Assembly: GCF_000092225.1 (NCBI RefSeq)
Contig: NC_014158.1
Location: 2,170,001 to 2,234,000, forward strand
Reading direction: 5' to 3'
DNA from: Tsukamurella paurometabola DSM 20162
GTDB lineage: Bacteria > Actinomycetota > Actinomycetes > Mycobacteriales > Mycobacteriaceae
DNA: 64,000 nt
Shown: piece by piece, positions 47,138 through 56,241 of the stretch
Numbering within the stretch: the stretch's first letter is position 1
Layout of the letters: each line of letters begins with the position of its first letter
Notes under the pieces: model-generated
Databases searched by the model: none
What the model was told of the DNA's origin: nothing
The model's input: the letters and a program-made list of their open reading frames with translations, nothing else
Position numbers and translations under genes: made by a program

Positions 47138-48136
47138 TCAGGCCCCGCGCAACGGGCCGGTGAACAGCATCGACTTGTAGGGATGGTTGTTCGCGGTGTT
47201 CCACTGCGAGACCACGAGCCGGGCGGACCGCATCGTCGATCCGGGCACCAGGTAGCCGCCGTACAACTGGGCGACCCGGCCGTCGGCATGATCTTCGTCG
47301 TGCCAGGACGATCCCTGGAGCAGGGTGACGGCGTCCGACCAGACTCCATCGATCCGGTCGGCGAAGCGGGCTGCGATCCGGTAGTGCGCCGCGTCGAAGT
47401 AGGTCATCACCCACGTACCCTCGACCCGGGCCAGGGAGAGTTCGCCGTAACCACTGCCGAGGGCGAGGTCGGTGGGTGGGTTCCCCCATTTCCAGCCGGT
47501 ATCGGGCCGCCAGCCCCAGGGTTCCCAGGCGATCTCCACGCCGGGATGCAACGTGGCGAGCAGAGCGGTGGGCAGCCGGTGCAGCCGTAGCCCCTTATCC
47601 CGGCTGAGCCCGCCGGTGGACACGTTGTAGGTGTAACCGTCCGGTGCGGGGCACAGCGCCCACATGGTCCGGCAGCCGTCCGCCTGGTCGGCGTTGAACC
47701 GAGCCACCTCGCGCCAGGTCTGCGCACCGTCGTCCGAACGCCACAGAGCGGTGCGCACCACGGTGTCGAGGCTCTGCATGGTCATGGTGTGCAGGTAGAG
47801 GGCGCCGTCCACGTGGATGCAGGTGGTCGGGAGGATGGTGGTGAATTCGCCGGTGTCGTGGCGGTATTCGAGGAGTTGACGGGCCCGCTTCGGGTCCGGA
47901 CCGGCCGGCCGTGTGATGTGTCCGGTGGTGGTGCCGAACAGCCCGACGGGGGAGCGCCAGTCGCCGGCACCGATCGTCAGTCCCTCGAAGGTGTCGCCGA
48001 ACACGTAGAGGATCTCGTCGCCTACGCGGCAGGCGATTCCCAGGTCGGTGCCGCCGACGCCGAACCGACTGACGGGCGTGATGTCGCGAACCTTGTGCAT
48101 GCGTGGCGGTGCGATCGACTGGGGCACGCCCCTCAC
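47138..48136 (-). CDS. DUF4185 protein, possible glycoside hydrolase
   Basis: A 332-residue protein built of beta-propeller blades (DLGIACRVGDEILYVFGDTF, GALYLHTMTMQ, ALWRSDDGAQTW, GYGELSLARVEGTWVMTYF). DUF4185 proteins of mycobacteria and relatives include endo-D-arabinanases (GH183, from memory), which would fit turnover of arabinogalactan in this cell-wall type. No signal peptide is evident; the start may be the GTG at 48136 or the ATG at 48100 (MHKVRD). Substrate is inference. Confidence 0.78.
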   Translation of the reverse strand: MRGVPQSIAPPRMHKVRDITPVSRFGVGGTDLGIACRVGDEILYVFGDTFEGLTIGAGDWRSPVGLFGTTTGHITRPAGPDPKRARQLLEYRHDTGEFTTILPTTCIHVDGALYLHTMTMQSLDTVVRTALWRSDDGAQTWREVARFNADQADGCRTMWALCPAPDGYTYNVSTGGLSRDKGLRLHRLPTALLATLHPGVEIAWEPWGWRPDTGWKWGNPPTDLALGSGYGELSLARVEGTWVMTYFDAAHYRIAARFADRIDGVWSDAVTLLQGSSWHDEDHADGRVAQLYGGYLVPGSTMRSARLVVSQWNTANNHPYKSMLFTGPLRGA

Positions 48137-48151
48137 CCTGCCAGAGACCGG

Positions 48152-48619
48152 TCAGGTGGACACGGGGGTCCCCACGTTTGCATCGGGCCGCAGCGCGGAT
48201 TGCGCAGTGCGGATGAGTGCGAGTGAGCCGCCGAGCAGGACCAGATCCTTGAGCAGGAAACCGTTCGGCGGAAGCAGCCCCCAGTCGTAGTCGATCGAGG
48301 TGAACAGGAAGGAGAAGGTCCCGAGGAAGGTGACGGCGGCGATGGTCACCGCGATGTCGTTGGCGCGGCGCCACCACAGGCCGGTGATGAGCGCCACCGT
48401 GGCGATCAGTTCGATCACGCCGATACCGGCGGACACCGTACGAATGTCGACGAGACGCACCGTCCAGGCCATGAGCGGACTCCCGCTGACGAGCGGTTCT
48501 ATTCCCGCTGCTTCGGCGGCGGTGAACTTTCCGAGCCCCTGCCACCCGAGGTTGAGGACGAGGCCTGCCCGGATCACGTGGAGCCCGAGGTTCTGAACGG
48601 AGGTGCGGTCGATCGTCAC
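48152..48619 (-). CDS. DUF417 (YkgB/RclC-like) membrane protein
   Basis: A 155-residue membrane protein with four hydrophobic segments. The sequence GIEPLVSGSPLMAW after the first segment is typical of the DUF417 family, whose E. coli member RclC is part of the reactive-chlorine response. The GTG at 48619 is preferred over the longer frame because TACGGT lies 7 bases upstream. Its end lies 15 bases from the start of the DUF4185 gene, so the two may be one transcript. Confidence 0.78.
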   Translation of the reverse strand: MTIDRTSVQNLGLHVIRAGLVLNLGWQGLGKFTAAEAAGIEPLVSGSPLMAWTVRLVDIRTVSAGIGVIELIATVALITGLWWRRANDIAVTIAAVTFLGTFSFLFTSIDYDWGLLPPNGFLLKDLVLLGGSLALIRTAQSALRPDANVGTPVST

Positions 48620-48626
48620 TGTTTCG

Positions 48627-48632
48627 ACCGTA
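48627..48632 (-). promoter_or_regulatory. -10 box TACGGT, predicted leaderless start of DUF417 gene
   Basis: 7 bases before the GTG at 48619 on the minus strand; the same hexamer precedes the DUF3097 gene. Confidence 0.45.
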
Positions 48633-48758
48633 GCGATTCGATCGACCGCAACCCGGTCCCGGACCCGGTTATGACCGAACCGTAAGAACTGAATCCCGCT
48701 CGGGCGCAATCGTCGCAACCGCCTGCGCGCGGGTGCCGGTCCGGCGCACGATGGAGGT

Positions 48759-49004
48759 ATGGACACGTTCAGCGGATCCGAGTTGTACGAAGCCTTCCAC
48801 GCGGACTACGACGCGGTGACCGACCGGGACGCGCGCATCTACGACGCGGACGGTCGGCTACTCGCCGCGGGTCGGCTGTCGGGACTCACACTCGACGAGT
48901 CCGGTTCGCAGGAAGTCGTTGAGTACAGCTTCTCCTCACTGCACCCCGATATCCCGTGGGACCCGACGCACCGCGTGGAACTGGCGCCGCAACCGGTGAA
49001 GTAG
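48759..49004 (+). CDS. Small hypothetical protein
   Basis: An 81-residue acidic protein (starts MDTFSGSELYEAFHADYD). No membrane segment or known motif. GGAGG lies one base before the ATG, too near for normal use, while CACGAT is 6 bases upstream as a possible weak -10 box; the same odd arrangement precedes nfeD. A strong hairpin terminator follows 28 bases after the stop, which supports a real transcript. Confidence 0.55.
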   Translation: MDTFSGSELYEAFHADYDAVTDRDARIYDADGRLLAAGRLSGLTLDESGSQEVVEYSFSSLHPDIPWDPTHRVELAPQPVK

Positions 49005-49032
49005 GGCGCCGGCAGATTCGTTCCCGGAAATG

Positions 49033-49064
49033 CGAAAGACCCCGGCCGGGACCGGGGTCTTTCG
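49033..49064. terminator. Bidirectional hairpin terminator
   Basis: Stem of 13 perfect pairs (49033-49045 with 49052-49064) around the 6-base loop CCGGGA. The base of the stem is AAAG on one side and CTTT on the other, so it can end both the small + strand gene and the minus-strand tRNA-Leu transcript. Confidence 0.8.
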
Positions 49065-49069
49065 TCGTG

Positions 49070-49155
49070 TGCGCGGAGGGGGACTTGAACCCCCACGTCC
49101 ATTAGTAGGACACTAGCACCTCAAGCTAGCGCGTCTGCCATTCCGCCACCCGCGC
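49070..49155 (-). tRNA. tRNA-Leu (GAG)
   Basis: An 86-base class II tRNA on the minus strand. The acceptor stem is GCGCGGG with TCCGCGC plus discriminator A at 49070; the D arm contains GGCAGAC; the anticodon stem CTAGC/GCTAG encloses the loop TTGAGGT with anticodon GAG (49120-49122); a long variable arm (GTCC...GGAC) and the T arm GGGGGTTCAAGTCCCCC follow. The 3' CCA is not encoded. Confidence 0.95.
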
Positions 49156-49259
49156 GGGAAGCTCGTTCACAGTAATCGATCCGCTGCTCCAGCTCCAAAT
49201 CGGCACGTCGGGGCGCATGCTCGGCCCGTTCCCGCGGCCGTCGCCCGTGATAGGTATAG

Positions 49260-50600
49260 ATGGTGGCTACCACTGCAGTGAACGCACTCGACGAGGTCGT
49301 CGAGACCGTGAGCAATCTGATCCGCTTCGACACCTCCAACACCGGAGAGCTGGCGACAACCAAGGGCGAAGCCGAATGCGCGCGCTGGGTGCAGGCGCAG
49401 CTCGACGAAGTGGGCTACGAGAGCGTGTACGTGGAGTCGGGTCAGCCGGGCCGGGGCAACGTCTTCGCGACCCTGCCGGGCGCCGACTCCGGGCGCGGGA
49501 AGCTTCTGGTCCACGGACACCTGGACGTGGTGCCGGCGGAGCCCGCGGACTGGTCCGTGCACCCGTTCTCCGGAGCGGTCGAGAACGGATACGTCTGGGG
49601 TCGCGGCGCCGTGGATATGAAGGACATGTGCGGGATCATGCTGGCCCTGGCCCGCCAGTTGAAGTCATCGGGCACCGTCCCGCCGCGTGACATCGTCTTC
49701 GCCTTCCTCGCCGATGAGGAGGCGGGCGGTACGTGGGGTTCGCACTGGCTGGTCGAACACCGGCCGGACCTCTTCGACGGGATCTCGGAGGCCGTGGGCG
49801 AGGTGGGCGGTTTCTCGCTCACCGTGGACACACCGTCGGGCGATAAGAAGCGGCTCTACCTCGTGGAGACCGCCGAGAAGAGCATGTGCTGGATGCGGAT
49901 CACCGCGAAGGCCCGCGCGGGTCACGGCTCGTTCGTCCACGAGGACAACGCCGTCACGCTGCTGTCCGAGGCCGTGGCCCGGCTGGGCCGGCACCGCTTC
50001 CCGCTGGTGCTCACCGATGCCGTTCGCGAATTCCTGCACGCCCTGGATCTCGAATCGACCATCGACATCGACGTCGATTCCCCCGATCTGGAGGGACAGC
50101 TGGCGAAGATCGGGGGAATCTCCCGGATCGTGGGGGCGACGCTGCGCGACACCGCGAATCCGACCATGCTGCGGGCCGGTTACAAGGCGAACGTGATCCC
50201 GCAGACCGCGGAGGCGGTGATCGACTGCCGCGTGCTCCCGGACCGCCAGGAGGCGTTCGAGAGGGAACTCGACGAGGTGCTCGGACCCGATATCGAGCGC
50301 GAGTGGATCACCAAACTCGAACCGTACGAGACCTCGTTCGACGGTGCACTCGTGGACGCGATGAACGACGCGATCCTGGCCCATGACCCCGACGGGCGGA
50401 CCGTGCCGTACATGTTGTCGGGCGGCACCGACGCCAAAGCCTTCGCCAAGCTCGGAATCCGTTGCTTCGGTTTCGCCCCGCTGCAGTTGCCCGAGGAGCT
50501 CGACTTCGCCGCGCTGTTCCACGGTGTCGATGAGCGGGTCCCGGTGGAATCGCTGAAGTTCGGCACTCGCGTCTTCGAGCACTTCCTGCTGCACTCCTGA
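49260..50600 (+). CDS. M20-family metallopeptidase (Rv2141c-like)
   Basis: A 446-residue di-zinc peptidase or deacylase. Metal ligands are in VHGHLDVVP (His), [10 protein letters not shown] (bridging Asp) and [13 protein letters not shown] (catalytic Glu and ligand), with the final His in [14 protein letters not shown]. The dimerisation domain spans about residues 200-330. The family includes dipeptidases, DapE and ArgE; the sequence fits the broad M20 group without a firm substrate. Start ATG at 49260 (GTG at 49263 possible). Position matches Rv2141c. Confidence 0.88.
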   Translation: MVATTAVNALDEVVETVSNLIRFDTSNTGELATTKGEAECARWVQAQLDEVGYESVYVESGQPGRGNVFATLPGADSGRGKLLVHGHLDVVPAEPADWSVHPFSGAVENGYVWGRGAVDMKDMCGIMLALARQLKSSGTVPPRDIVFAFLADEEAGGTWGSHWLVEHRPDLFDGISEAVGEVGGFSLTVDTPSGDKKRLYLVETAEKSMCWMRITAKARAGHGSFVHEDNAVTLLSEAVARLGRHRFPLVLTDAVREFLHALDLESTIDIDVDSPDLEGQLAKIGGISRIVGATLRDTANPTMLRAGYKANVIPQTAEAVIDCRVLPDRQEAFERELDEVLGPDIEREWITKLEPYETSFDGALVDAMNDAILAHDPDGRTVPYMLSGGTDAKAFAKLGIRCFGFAPLQLPEELDFAALFHGVDERVPVESLKFGTRVFEHFLLHS

Positions 50601-50631
50601 TTCATCCCAGTTCGACGAGAGAGAGGGAACC

Positions 50632-51168
50632 ATGACCGAGAAGTTCGACCCGTACGCGCCGCTCCCGCTGCTGCCGGCGTTCACGCTGACCTCCACCACC
50701 ATCGCCGAAGGCGGCACCCTCGCCTCCCCGCAACTGAGCGGAATCTTCGGTGCCGGTGGACAGGACGTCTCGCCGCAGCTCTCGTGGTCGGGGTTCCCGG
50801 CGCAGACCAAGTCCTTCGCGGTCACGGCCTACGATCCCGATGCGCCCACCGCGTCCGGTTTCTGGCACTGGGCGGTCGCGAACATCCCCGCGTCGGTGAC
50901 CGAGCTGGCCGAGGACGCCGGTAACGGTGCCCCCGGTTCTCTGCCCGACGGTGCCGTGACGCTCACCAACGACGGCGGCATCAAGCGCTTCCTGGGGGCC
51001 GCACCGCCCGCGGGCCACGGTCCGCACCGCTACATCTTCGCGGTGCACGCCCTGGGCGTGGACACGCTCGACCTGCCGGAGACCGCGACCCCGGCGTTCC
51101 TGGGCTTCAATCTGTTCGGTACGGCCATCGCCCGCGCCACCCTGACGGCGACCTACGCGCAGGTGTAG
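50632..51168 (+). CDS. YbhB/YbcL (PEBP) family protein (Rv2140c-like)
   Basis: A 178-residue phosphatidylethanolamine-binding-protein family member with the characteristic [32 protein letters not shown] and [14 protein letters not shown] motifs forming an anion-binding pocket. The bacterial family has no firmly known role. A purine-rich ribosome binding site (GAGAGAGGGA) precedes the ATG. It ends one base before the convergent pyrD stop. Confidence 0.9.
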   Translation: MTEKFDPYAPLPLLPAFTLTSTTIAEGGTLASPQLSGIFGAGGQDVSPQLSWSGFPAQTKSFAVTAYDPDAPTASGFWHWAVANIPASVTELAEDAGNGAPGSLPDGAVTLTNDGGIKRFLGAAPPAGHGPHRYIFAVHALGVDTLDLPETATPAFLGFNLFGTAIARATLTATYAQV

Positions 51169-51169
51169 C

Positions 51170-52252
51170 TCAGCGGTCCACGCCGACGGCCTCGGAGATC
51201 GACGCGAAGCCGTCGGCGCGCAGCCGCTCCGCGAGCTGCTTCTGCACCGTGCGCACCCACAGCGGGCCGCCGTAGATGAACTGGGTGTACACCTGCACCA
51301 GCGAAGCGCCGGCGCGGATGCGCTGGTACACGTCGTCGACGTCCTCGATGCCGCCGACGGAGATCAGTACGAGGCGGTCACCCACGCGGGCGGACAGGCG
51401 GCGCAGCACCTCCAGCGAGCGCGCCTTCACCGGGTGTCCGGACAGTCCGCCCGCCCCGATCGCCTCGACCTCCGCCGCGGGTGTGCGCAGACCCTCGCGG
51501 CTGATCGTGGTGTTGGTGGCGACGATGCCGGCCAAGCCGAGCTCGAGTGCCAAGTCGGCGACGGCGTCGACGTCCTCATCGGCGAGATCGGGCGCGATCT
51601 TCACCAGGACGGGGACGCTCACGGTGTCGAGTACCGCTTGCAGAACCGGCCGCAGTGATTCGGTGGCCTGGAGATCACGCAGGCCGGGCGTGTTCGGCGA
51701 CGACACATTGACCACGATGAAGTCCGCCAGAGGTCCGAGCAGCATCGCGCTGACCCGGTAGTCGTCGGCGGCCCCATCGAGCGGGGTCGCCTTGGTCTTA
51801 CCGATATTGGCGCCGATCGGGACCGCCGAGGGCCCGGCGTCGCGCTTGCGCAACTCGTTCGCCGCTGCCCCGGAGCCGTAGTTGTTGAAGCCCATCCGGT
51901 TGATCAGTGCATGGTCCCGGGGGAGTCGGAAGAGCCGGGGCGCGGGGTTGCCGGGTTGGGCGTGTGCGGTGACGGTGCCGATCTCCGCGAAGCCGAAACC
52001 GAGCGGACCCCATCCGTTGACGGCGCGCGCGTTCTTATCGAACCCGGCGGCGAGCCCGACCGGCGACGGGAACTCCACGCCGAACACGGTCTGGGTGAGG
52101 ACCGGGTCACGGAAGGCGATCGCCCGGCGCAACCCGGTCCGCACCGGCGGCACAGCGGTGGTGCCCCGGATCAGCCCGAACACGAGGTGATGGATGCGCT
52201 CGGGCGAGATCAGGAACATCGTGCGCAGCAGCACCTGGTAGAGCGACGACAT
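51170..52252 (-). CDS. pyrD: Dihydroorotate dehydrogenase (quinone), class 2
   Basis: A 360-residue membrane-associated flavoprotein that oxidises dihydroorotate to orotate in pyrimidine synthesis. The N-terminal amphipathic helices ([21 protein letters not shown]) that bind quinone mark class 2. The FMN barrel has [18 protein letters not shown], and the active-site Ser loop [14 protein letters not shown], then TNTTISR and GGI. It follows the DUF5703 gene by five bases. Matches Rv2139. Confidence 0.95.
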   Translation of the reverse strand: MSSLYQVLLRTMFLISPERIHHLVFGLIRGTTAVPPVRTGLRRAIAFRDPVLTQTVFGVEFPSPVGLAAGFDKNARAVNGWGPLGFGFAEIGTVTAHAQPGNPAPRLFRLPRDHALINRMGFNNYGSGAAANELRKRDAGPSAVPIGANIGKTKATPLDGAADDYRVSAMLLGPLADFIVVNVSSPNTPGLRDLQATESLRPVLQAVLDTVSVPVLVKIAPDLADEDVDAVADLALELGLAGIVATNTTISREGLRTPAAEVEAIGAGGLSGHPVKARSLEVLRRLSARVGDRLVLISVGGIEDVDDVYQRIRAGASLVQVYTQFIYGGPLWVRTVQKQLAERLRADGFASISEAVGVDR

Positions 52253-52257
52253 GGTGG

Positions 52258-52512
52258 TTACAGCCCCTTCGTGGCGTCCGGCGGTAGTAGGCCGGAGGTC
52301 TTCGTGCGACGGCGACGCAGGAGCACCCGGCGCGACCCGTCGGTGTAGAGCCGGACGCGGGACAGCTCCCAGCCTCCGAACTCGGCCTCGATGGCCAGGC
52401 GCATCGCGGCGGTCACCCGGGACACGTCCCGTGGTAATCGCAACGGCAGGAAATCGTACTCCTCACCCGAGTAGGGGTCGTCCGCGTCCCCTCGCGCGAT
52501 GCCCGCGGTCAT
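52258..52512 (-). CDS. DUF5703 protein (Rv2137c-like)
   Basis: An 84-residue actinobacterial protein ([20 protein letters not shown] then [20 protein letters not shown]). The sequence fits the DUF5703 family; function unknown. The ATG at 52512 has a perfect AGGAGG ribosome binding site, so the longer upstream frame is not used. It lies between lppL and pyrD, and all three form one minus-strand transcript. Confidence 0.78.
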   Translation of the reverse strand: MTAGIARGDADDPYSGEEYDFLPLRLPRDVSRVTAAMRLAIEAEFGGWELSRVRLYTDGSRRVLLRRRRTKTSGLLPPDATKGL

Positions 52513-52520
52513 CGGGCCTC

Positions 52521-53522
52521 CTACCTGGTCGGGATCGCCTGGATGCCGGCACCCGTGGCCGACTGCACGTAGAGCGTGCCGGTCGTGGCGTCCACTGCGA
52601 CGGCGTTGGGCTGGCGCACCGTCGGGAAACGGAGCTTCGGATCCGGCATGCCCGAACCGAGAGCGTAGCCCGCGACCTCGTTGGTCGCCGTCTGGGTGAC
52701 CCACATCAGCTTCGCCGCCTCGTCGTACGTGACGGCCCACGGGGCGCTAGGAACCGGGTACTGGAAGCGCAGCATGAACGGGTCGATCGTGTAGGAGAAC
52801 ACCTGGTTCTCGCCGGTGTCGACAGCGAGCATCCGGCCGAAGGGATCGATCACGGCGTTCGTGATGCCGCGGCCCACCCGCAGCGACTTCCCTGTTTTCC
52901 CGCCGGGCACATCAACCTCCGTGATCGACGCCTGCCGGCGGTCCACCACCGCGACCTTGCCGCCGCGCACCAGCACCTGGCTGGCCTCGACGGGGCCGGT
53001 GATCTTCTTCTGGGCCGCCGATGTGCGCAGCAGCACGATGTCCCCCTGCGCGGTGCCCGCAAGGGCCCATCCGTGATCATCGTCTTGCACGGTGTACGGC
53101 GCGACGGAGAGCACCTCACCGTCGACCTTCTCGTTGCGCTGGATCTGATCGCCCGAGATCTCCATCACCGAGGTCTTCGCCGCCACCAGAAACCCGTCGC
53201 CGTATGGCACGACCTGGTTGGCGCGGCCCTCCGTGGCGAACCGTCCGGTCTCTCGCAGGCCACCGTCGACCGAGTACAGCACCACCGCACCGTCGGTGAT
53301 GGCGGCGAGCCGCCGACTGACCGGATCGAAGGCGAGGCCCTGGCCGGCAGCCGCCGGGATGACCTGTCCGGCCGCGGGAACCGCGGGCTCCGGGGCGACC
53401 GCGGGACTCGCGGGGGTGATCGTCGGCCGGTCCTCGCGGGCCGGGGTCGACGAACAGCCCGCCGCGACGAGGGAGACGGCGACGAGGACGGCGACGACCG
53501 GGGCGAGGAATGAGCGGCTCAT
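52521..53522 (-). CDS. lppL: Lipoprotein, beta-propeller (LppL-like)
   Basis: A 333-residue lipoprotein with lipobox VAAGC at about residues 19-23, a Pro/Ala-rich linker and YncE-like propeller repeats (GLAFDPVSRRLAAIT, NAVIDPFGRMLAVDTGENQVFSY, NAVAVDATTGTLYVQSATG). Location between uppP and pyrD matches LppL (Rv2138). TAGTTT lies 9 bases upstream of the ATG, so the mRNA has at most a very short leader. Function unknown; envelope localisation is clear. Confidence 0.85.
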   Translation of the reverse strand: MSRSFLAPVVAVLVAVSLVAAGCSSTPAREDRPTITPASPAVAPEPAVPAAGQVIPAAAGQGLAFDPVSRRLAAITDGAVVLYSVDGGLRETGRFATEGRANQVVPYGDGFLVAAKTSVMEISGDQIQRNEKVDGEVLSVAPYTVQDDDHGWALAGTAQGDIVLLRTSAAQKKITGPVEASQVLVRGGKVAVVDRRQASITEVDVPGGKTGKSLRVGRGITNAVIDPFGRMLAVDTGENQVFSYTIDPFMLRFQYPVPSAPWAVTYDEAAKLMWVTQTATNEVAGYALGSGMPDPKLRFPTVRQPNAVAVDATTGTLYVQSATGAGIQAIPTR

Positions 53523-53566
53523 GATGCCTCGAAACTACCGTCTGCGCCGGACCCGGCCCCGGCCGG

Positions 53567-53572
53567 TAGCCT
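53567..53572 (+). promoter_or_regulatory. -10 box TAGCCT, predicted leaderless start of uppP
   Basis: 6 bases before the GTG at 53579. Confidence 0.4.
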
Positions 53573-53578
53573 GCCCGG

Positions 53579-54430
53579 GTGGACATGACGTGGATTCAGG
53601 CCATCGTGCTCGGACTGGTGCAGGGACTCACCGAGTTCCTGCCCGTCTCCTCCTCGGGACATCTGCGGATCGTCTCCGAGATCTGGTTCGGCGACGATGC
53701 CGGTGCCTCGTTCACCGCGGTCACCCAGCTCGGTACGGAGCTCGCGGTGCTCATCTACTTCGCCCGCGACATCTACCGGATCGTGGTCGCGTGGTTCCGG
53801 GGCCTCGCCGACAAGGCGCAGCGCGGGGTGGATTACCGGATCGGCTGGTACGTGATCATCGGCACCATTCCGATCGGCGTGCTGGGCTACCTGTTCAAGG
53901 ATCAGATCCGCACGGCGGCGCGAGACCTGTACCTGGTGGCCACCATGCTCATCGTGTTCTCGTTCGTGATCCTCGCCGCGGAGTACGTGAGCTCGAAGTA
54001 CTACGCGCACCGGCAGCGTCCGCTGGAGCAGGTGACTGCGCGCGACGGCATCATCATGGGCCTCGCACAGTGCCTCGCACTGATCCCCGGCGTCTCGCGG
54101 TCGGGTGCCACTTCGAGCGCGGGCCTGTTCCTGGGCCTGAGTCGTGAGGCGGCGGTACGCCTGTCGTTCCTGCTCGCCATCCCGGCGGTCACCGCGTCGG
54201 GCCTGTTCAGCCTTCCCGACGCCTTCGAGAAGGGCGGTCCGGGCCTGCATGCTTCGGGACCGCAGCTGCTGGTGGCCACCGTGATCGCCTTCGTCGTGGG
54301 GTACGCCGCCATCGCCTGGCTGCTCGATTTCGTGGCCAAGCACTCCCTGAACTGGTTCGTGGGTTACCGGATCATCGTGGGCGTCACGGTGCTCGGCCTG
54401 CTACAAGCGGGAGTGATCAGCGCGCAGTAA
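53579..54430 (+). CDS. uppP: Undecaprenyl-diphosphatase
   Basis: A 283-residue membrane enzyme (UppP/BacA) that recycles undecaprenyl pyrophosphate for peptidoglycan and arabinogalactan synthesis. Two conserved motifs are intact: [16 protein letters not shown] near the N-terminus and [20 protein letters not shown] in the C-terminal half, with about eight membrane segments. GTG start. The last 14 bases overlap the convergent LysR gene. Corresponds to Rv2136c. Confidence 0.95.
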   Translation: MDMTWIQAIVLGLVQGLTEFLPVSSSGHLRIVSEIWFGDDAGASFTAVTQLGTELAVLIYFARDIYRIVVAWFRGLADKAQRGVDYRIGWYVIIGTIPIGVLGYLFKDQIRTAARDLYLVATMLIVFSFVILAAEYVSSKYYAHRQRPLEQVTARDGIIMGLAQCLALIPGVSRSGATSSAGLFLGLSREAAVRLSFLLAIPAVTASGLFSLPDAFEKGGPGLHASGPQLLVATVIAFVVGYAAIAWLLDFVAKHSLNWFVGYRIIVGVTVLGLLQAGVISAQ

Positions 54431-55280
54431 GCGCGCTCCGGGCCGCACTCACCAGCGGATCGTTCGCTGCGCCGCGTCGGTACGCCAGGGCGGTTCGGCG
54501 CCGGATCCGCAGCGGTGTCAGACGCACAGTCGACGGAGCATCGGCGGCGGCCACATCGGGGATGATCGCGACACCCTGCCCGGCGTCGACCAGCGCGAGC
54601 ACCGCAGCGAAATCGTCGGTCCGGTGCCGCACTCGAGGCGTGAATCCCGCGGACTCGCAGGTGCGTACCGTCGCGTCGTCGCACAGAGTGCCCAGGGTTC
54701 CGGATATCCATTGAGCTCCGGCAAAGTCCGCGAGGGCCCCGCTCCGATCAGCAGGGGTGGCCAGGTGTACCGCCTCGTCGAACAAGGGCTCGGTGTCGAG
54801 CGACGGATCATCTCGCCCCGGCAGGCAGTCGTAACGATGCAGCAGCGCCACGTCCAACCGGCCCGAGCGCAGTGCCTCGGGCGCGGTCGCCGGATCGATC
54901 TCGGTGACCCGCACCCGCAACTGCGGATGGTCGGCCGAGAGCCGGATCAGCGCAGGGGTGATGACGGTGCGCATCGCCGACGGATAGGCCCCGATCCGCA
55001 GCTCGCCGGTCACCTGACCGCCGAGGGCATCGAGGTCGGCGCGCGCCTGCTCCAACCGGGCGAGGACGGCATCGGCGTGCACGACCAGTAGCCGGCCGGC
55101 CTCGGTGAGCCGCACGCTGCGGCCGGTGCGCTCGAGCAAGGGCCGACCGGCCTCCCGCTCGAGAGTGGTGAGCTGCTGCGATACAGCCGAAGGCGTGTAG
55201 TCGAGGGCGTGCGCGACGGCCGCGATCGTGCCGCGCAGCGAGAGTTCGCGGAGCAGGCGCAGCCGGTGCACATCGAGCAT
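54417..55280 (-). CDS. LysR-family regulator, divergent from DapA-like gene
   Basis: A 287-residue regulator with an N-terminal HTH (residues 1-62: [37 protein letters not shown]) and an effector-binding domain (about 90-280). It is divergent from a DapA-family aldolase gene with 70 bases between, which it probably controls. TAAGCT is 6 bases before the ATG. The pair, with GH38, sits between uppP and the phosphatase gene, which are near neighbours in M. tuberculosis. Confidence 0.86.
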   Translation of the reverse strand: MLDVHRLRLLRELSLRGTIAAVAHALDYTPSAVSQQLTTLEREAGRPLLERTGRSVRLTEAGRLLVVHADAVLARLEQARADLDALGGQVTGELRIGAYPSAMRTVITPALIRLSADHPQLRVRVTEIDPATAPEALRSGRLDVALLHRYDCLPGRDDPSLDTEPLFDEAVHLATPADRSGALADFAGAQWISGTLGTLCDDATVRTCESAGFTPRVRHRTDDFAAVLALVDAGQGVAIIPDVAAADAPSTVRLTPLRIRRRTALAYRRGAANDPLVSAARSALTAR

Positions 55281-55286
55281 CAGTTC

Positions 55287-55292
55287 AGCTTA
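55287..55292 (-). promoter_or_regulatory. -10 box TAAGCT, predicted leaderless start of LysR gene
   Basis: 6 bases before the ATG at 55280 on the minus strand. Confidence 0.45.
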
Positions 55293-55350
55293 CGCTCATC
55301 ACCTGTTTTCCGCGCTGGTGCTGAGGCTCGGATCGCGCGACGGTAGCACT

Positions 55351-56241
55351 ATGCAGCTCACCGGTCTCCACGTCCCGCTCATCACCCCGTTCGCCGCCGA
55401 TGGCACCGTCGACCTCCCGGCGCTCGAACGCCTCGCTCACGATCACCTCGACGACGGCGCCGACGGCCTCGTCGCTCTCGGCACCACCGGTGAGCCCGCC
55501 ACCCTCAGCGACGCTGAGCGCGCGGTGATCATCGATCGGATCGCCGGCGTCGCCGCCGACCGCGGGGCCGTCCTCACGGTGGGCGCGGGCTCGAACGCCA
55601 CGGCGGGCTGCGCCGAGGCACTCCGGACTCTGCATCCCCGCGCCGATTACGCGCTGGTCGCCGTGCCGCACTACACCCGTCCGTCCGAAGCCGGCGTGGT
55701 CGAGCACTACCGTCACATTGCCGCCGCGAGCCGGGTGCCCGTGGTGGTCTACGACATCCCGCAGCGCACCGGCCGGACCCTGGGCCTGGAATCACTGCTG
55801 GAGATCGCCGCCATCGACGGCGTCGCCGGGTTCAAGCACGCCGTCGGCGGGGTCACCGAGACCACCGTGCGCCTCCTCGCCGAGGTACCGGTGGGCGTCT
55901 CCGTGCTCGCAGGTGACGATCCGTTCGCGAGCGCGATCCTCGCGCTCGGCGGGCACGGGGTGATCTCCGCTAGTGCGAACGTCGCGGCGGGGGAATTCGC
56001 TGCGCTGGTCGATGCCTGGCGGGGACGTCGCATCGAGGAGGCGCGCCTGATCGGGGGTGGTCTCGCCGCCCTGGCGTCGGCATTGTTCTCCGAGCCCAAC
56101 CCGACGGTCATCAAAGGCGTGCTCGCTGCTCATGGCCGGATTGCGACCGCCGATGTACGACTGCCACTCCTGCCTGCGTCGGACACCGCGGTCGCCGGCG
56201 CGCTCCGTGCCACCGGTCGGGTTCTGGTCAGCGTCGACTGA
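55351..56241 (+). CDS. DapA-family aldolase (dihydrodipicolinate synthase-like)
   Basis: A 296-residue class I lyase of the DHDPS/NAL family. Motifs: TPFAADGTVDLPALERL, the GTTGEPATLS pyruvate-binding loop, YDIPQRTGRTLG with the catalytic Tyr, and GFKHAVGG with the Schiff-base Lys. It could be a second DapA or an N-acetylneuraminate/2-keto-3-deoxy-acid aldolase; the neighbouring LysR and alpha-mannosidase genes suggest a catabolic role over lysine synthesis. The ATG at 55351 gives the normal family length; codons before it overlap the divergent promoter. Ends inside the mannosidase gene by 14 bases. Confidence 0.82.
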   Translation: MQLTGLHVPLITPFAADGTVDLPALERLAHDHLDDGADGLVALGTTGEPATLSDAERAVIIDRIAGVAADRGAVLTVGAGSNATAGCAEALRTLHPRADYALVAVPHYTRPSEAGVVEHYRHIAAASRVPVVVYDIPQRTGRTLGLESLLEIAAIDGVAGFKHAVGGVTETTVRLLAEVPVGVSVLAGDDPFASAILALGGHGVISASANVAAGEFAALVDAWRGRRIEEARLIGGGLAALASALFSEPNPTVIKGVLAAHGRIATADVRLPLLPASDTAVAGALRATGRVLVSVD

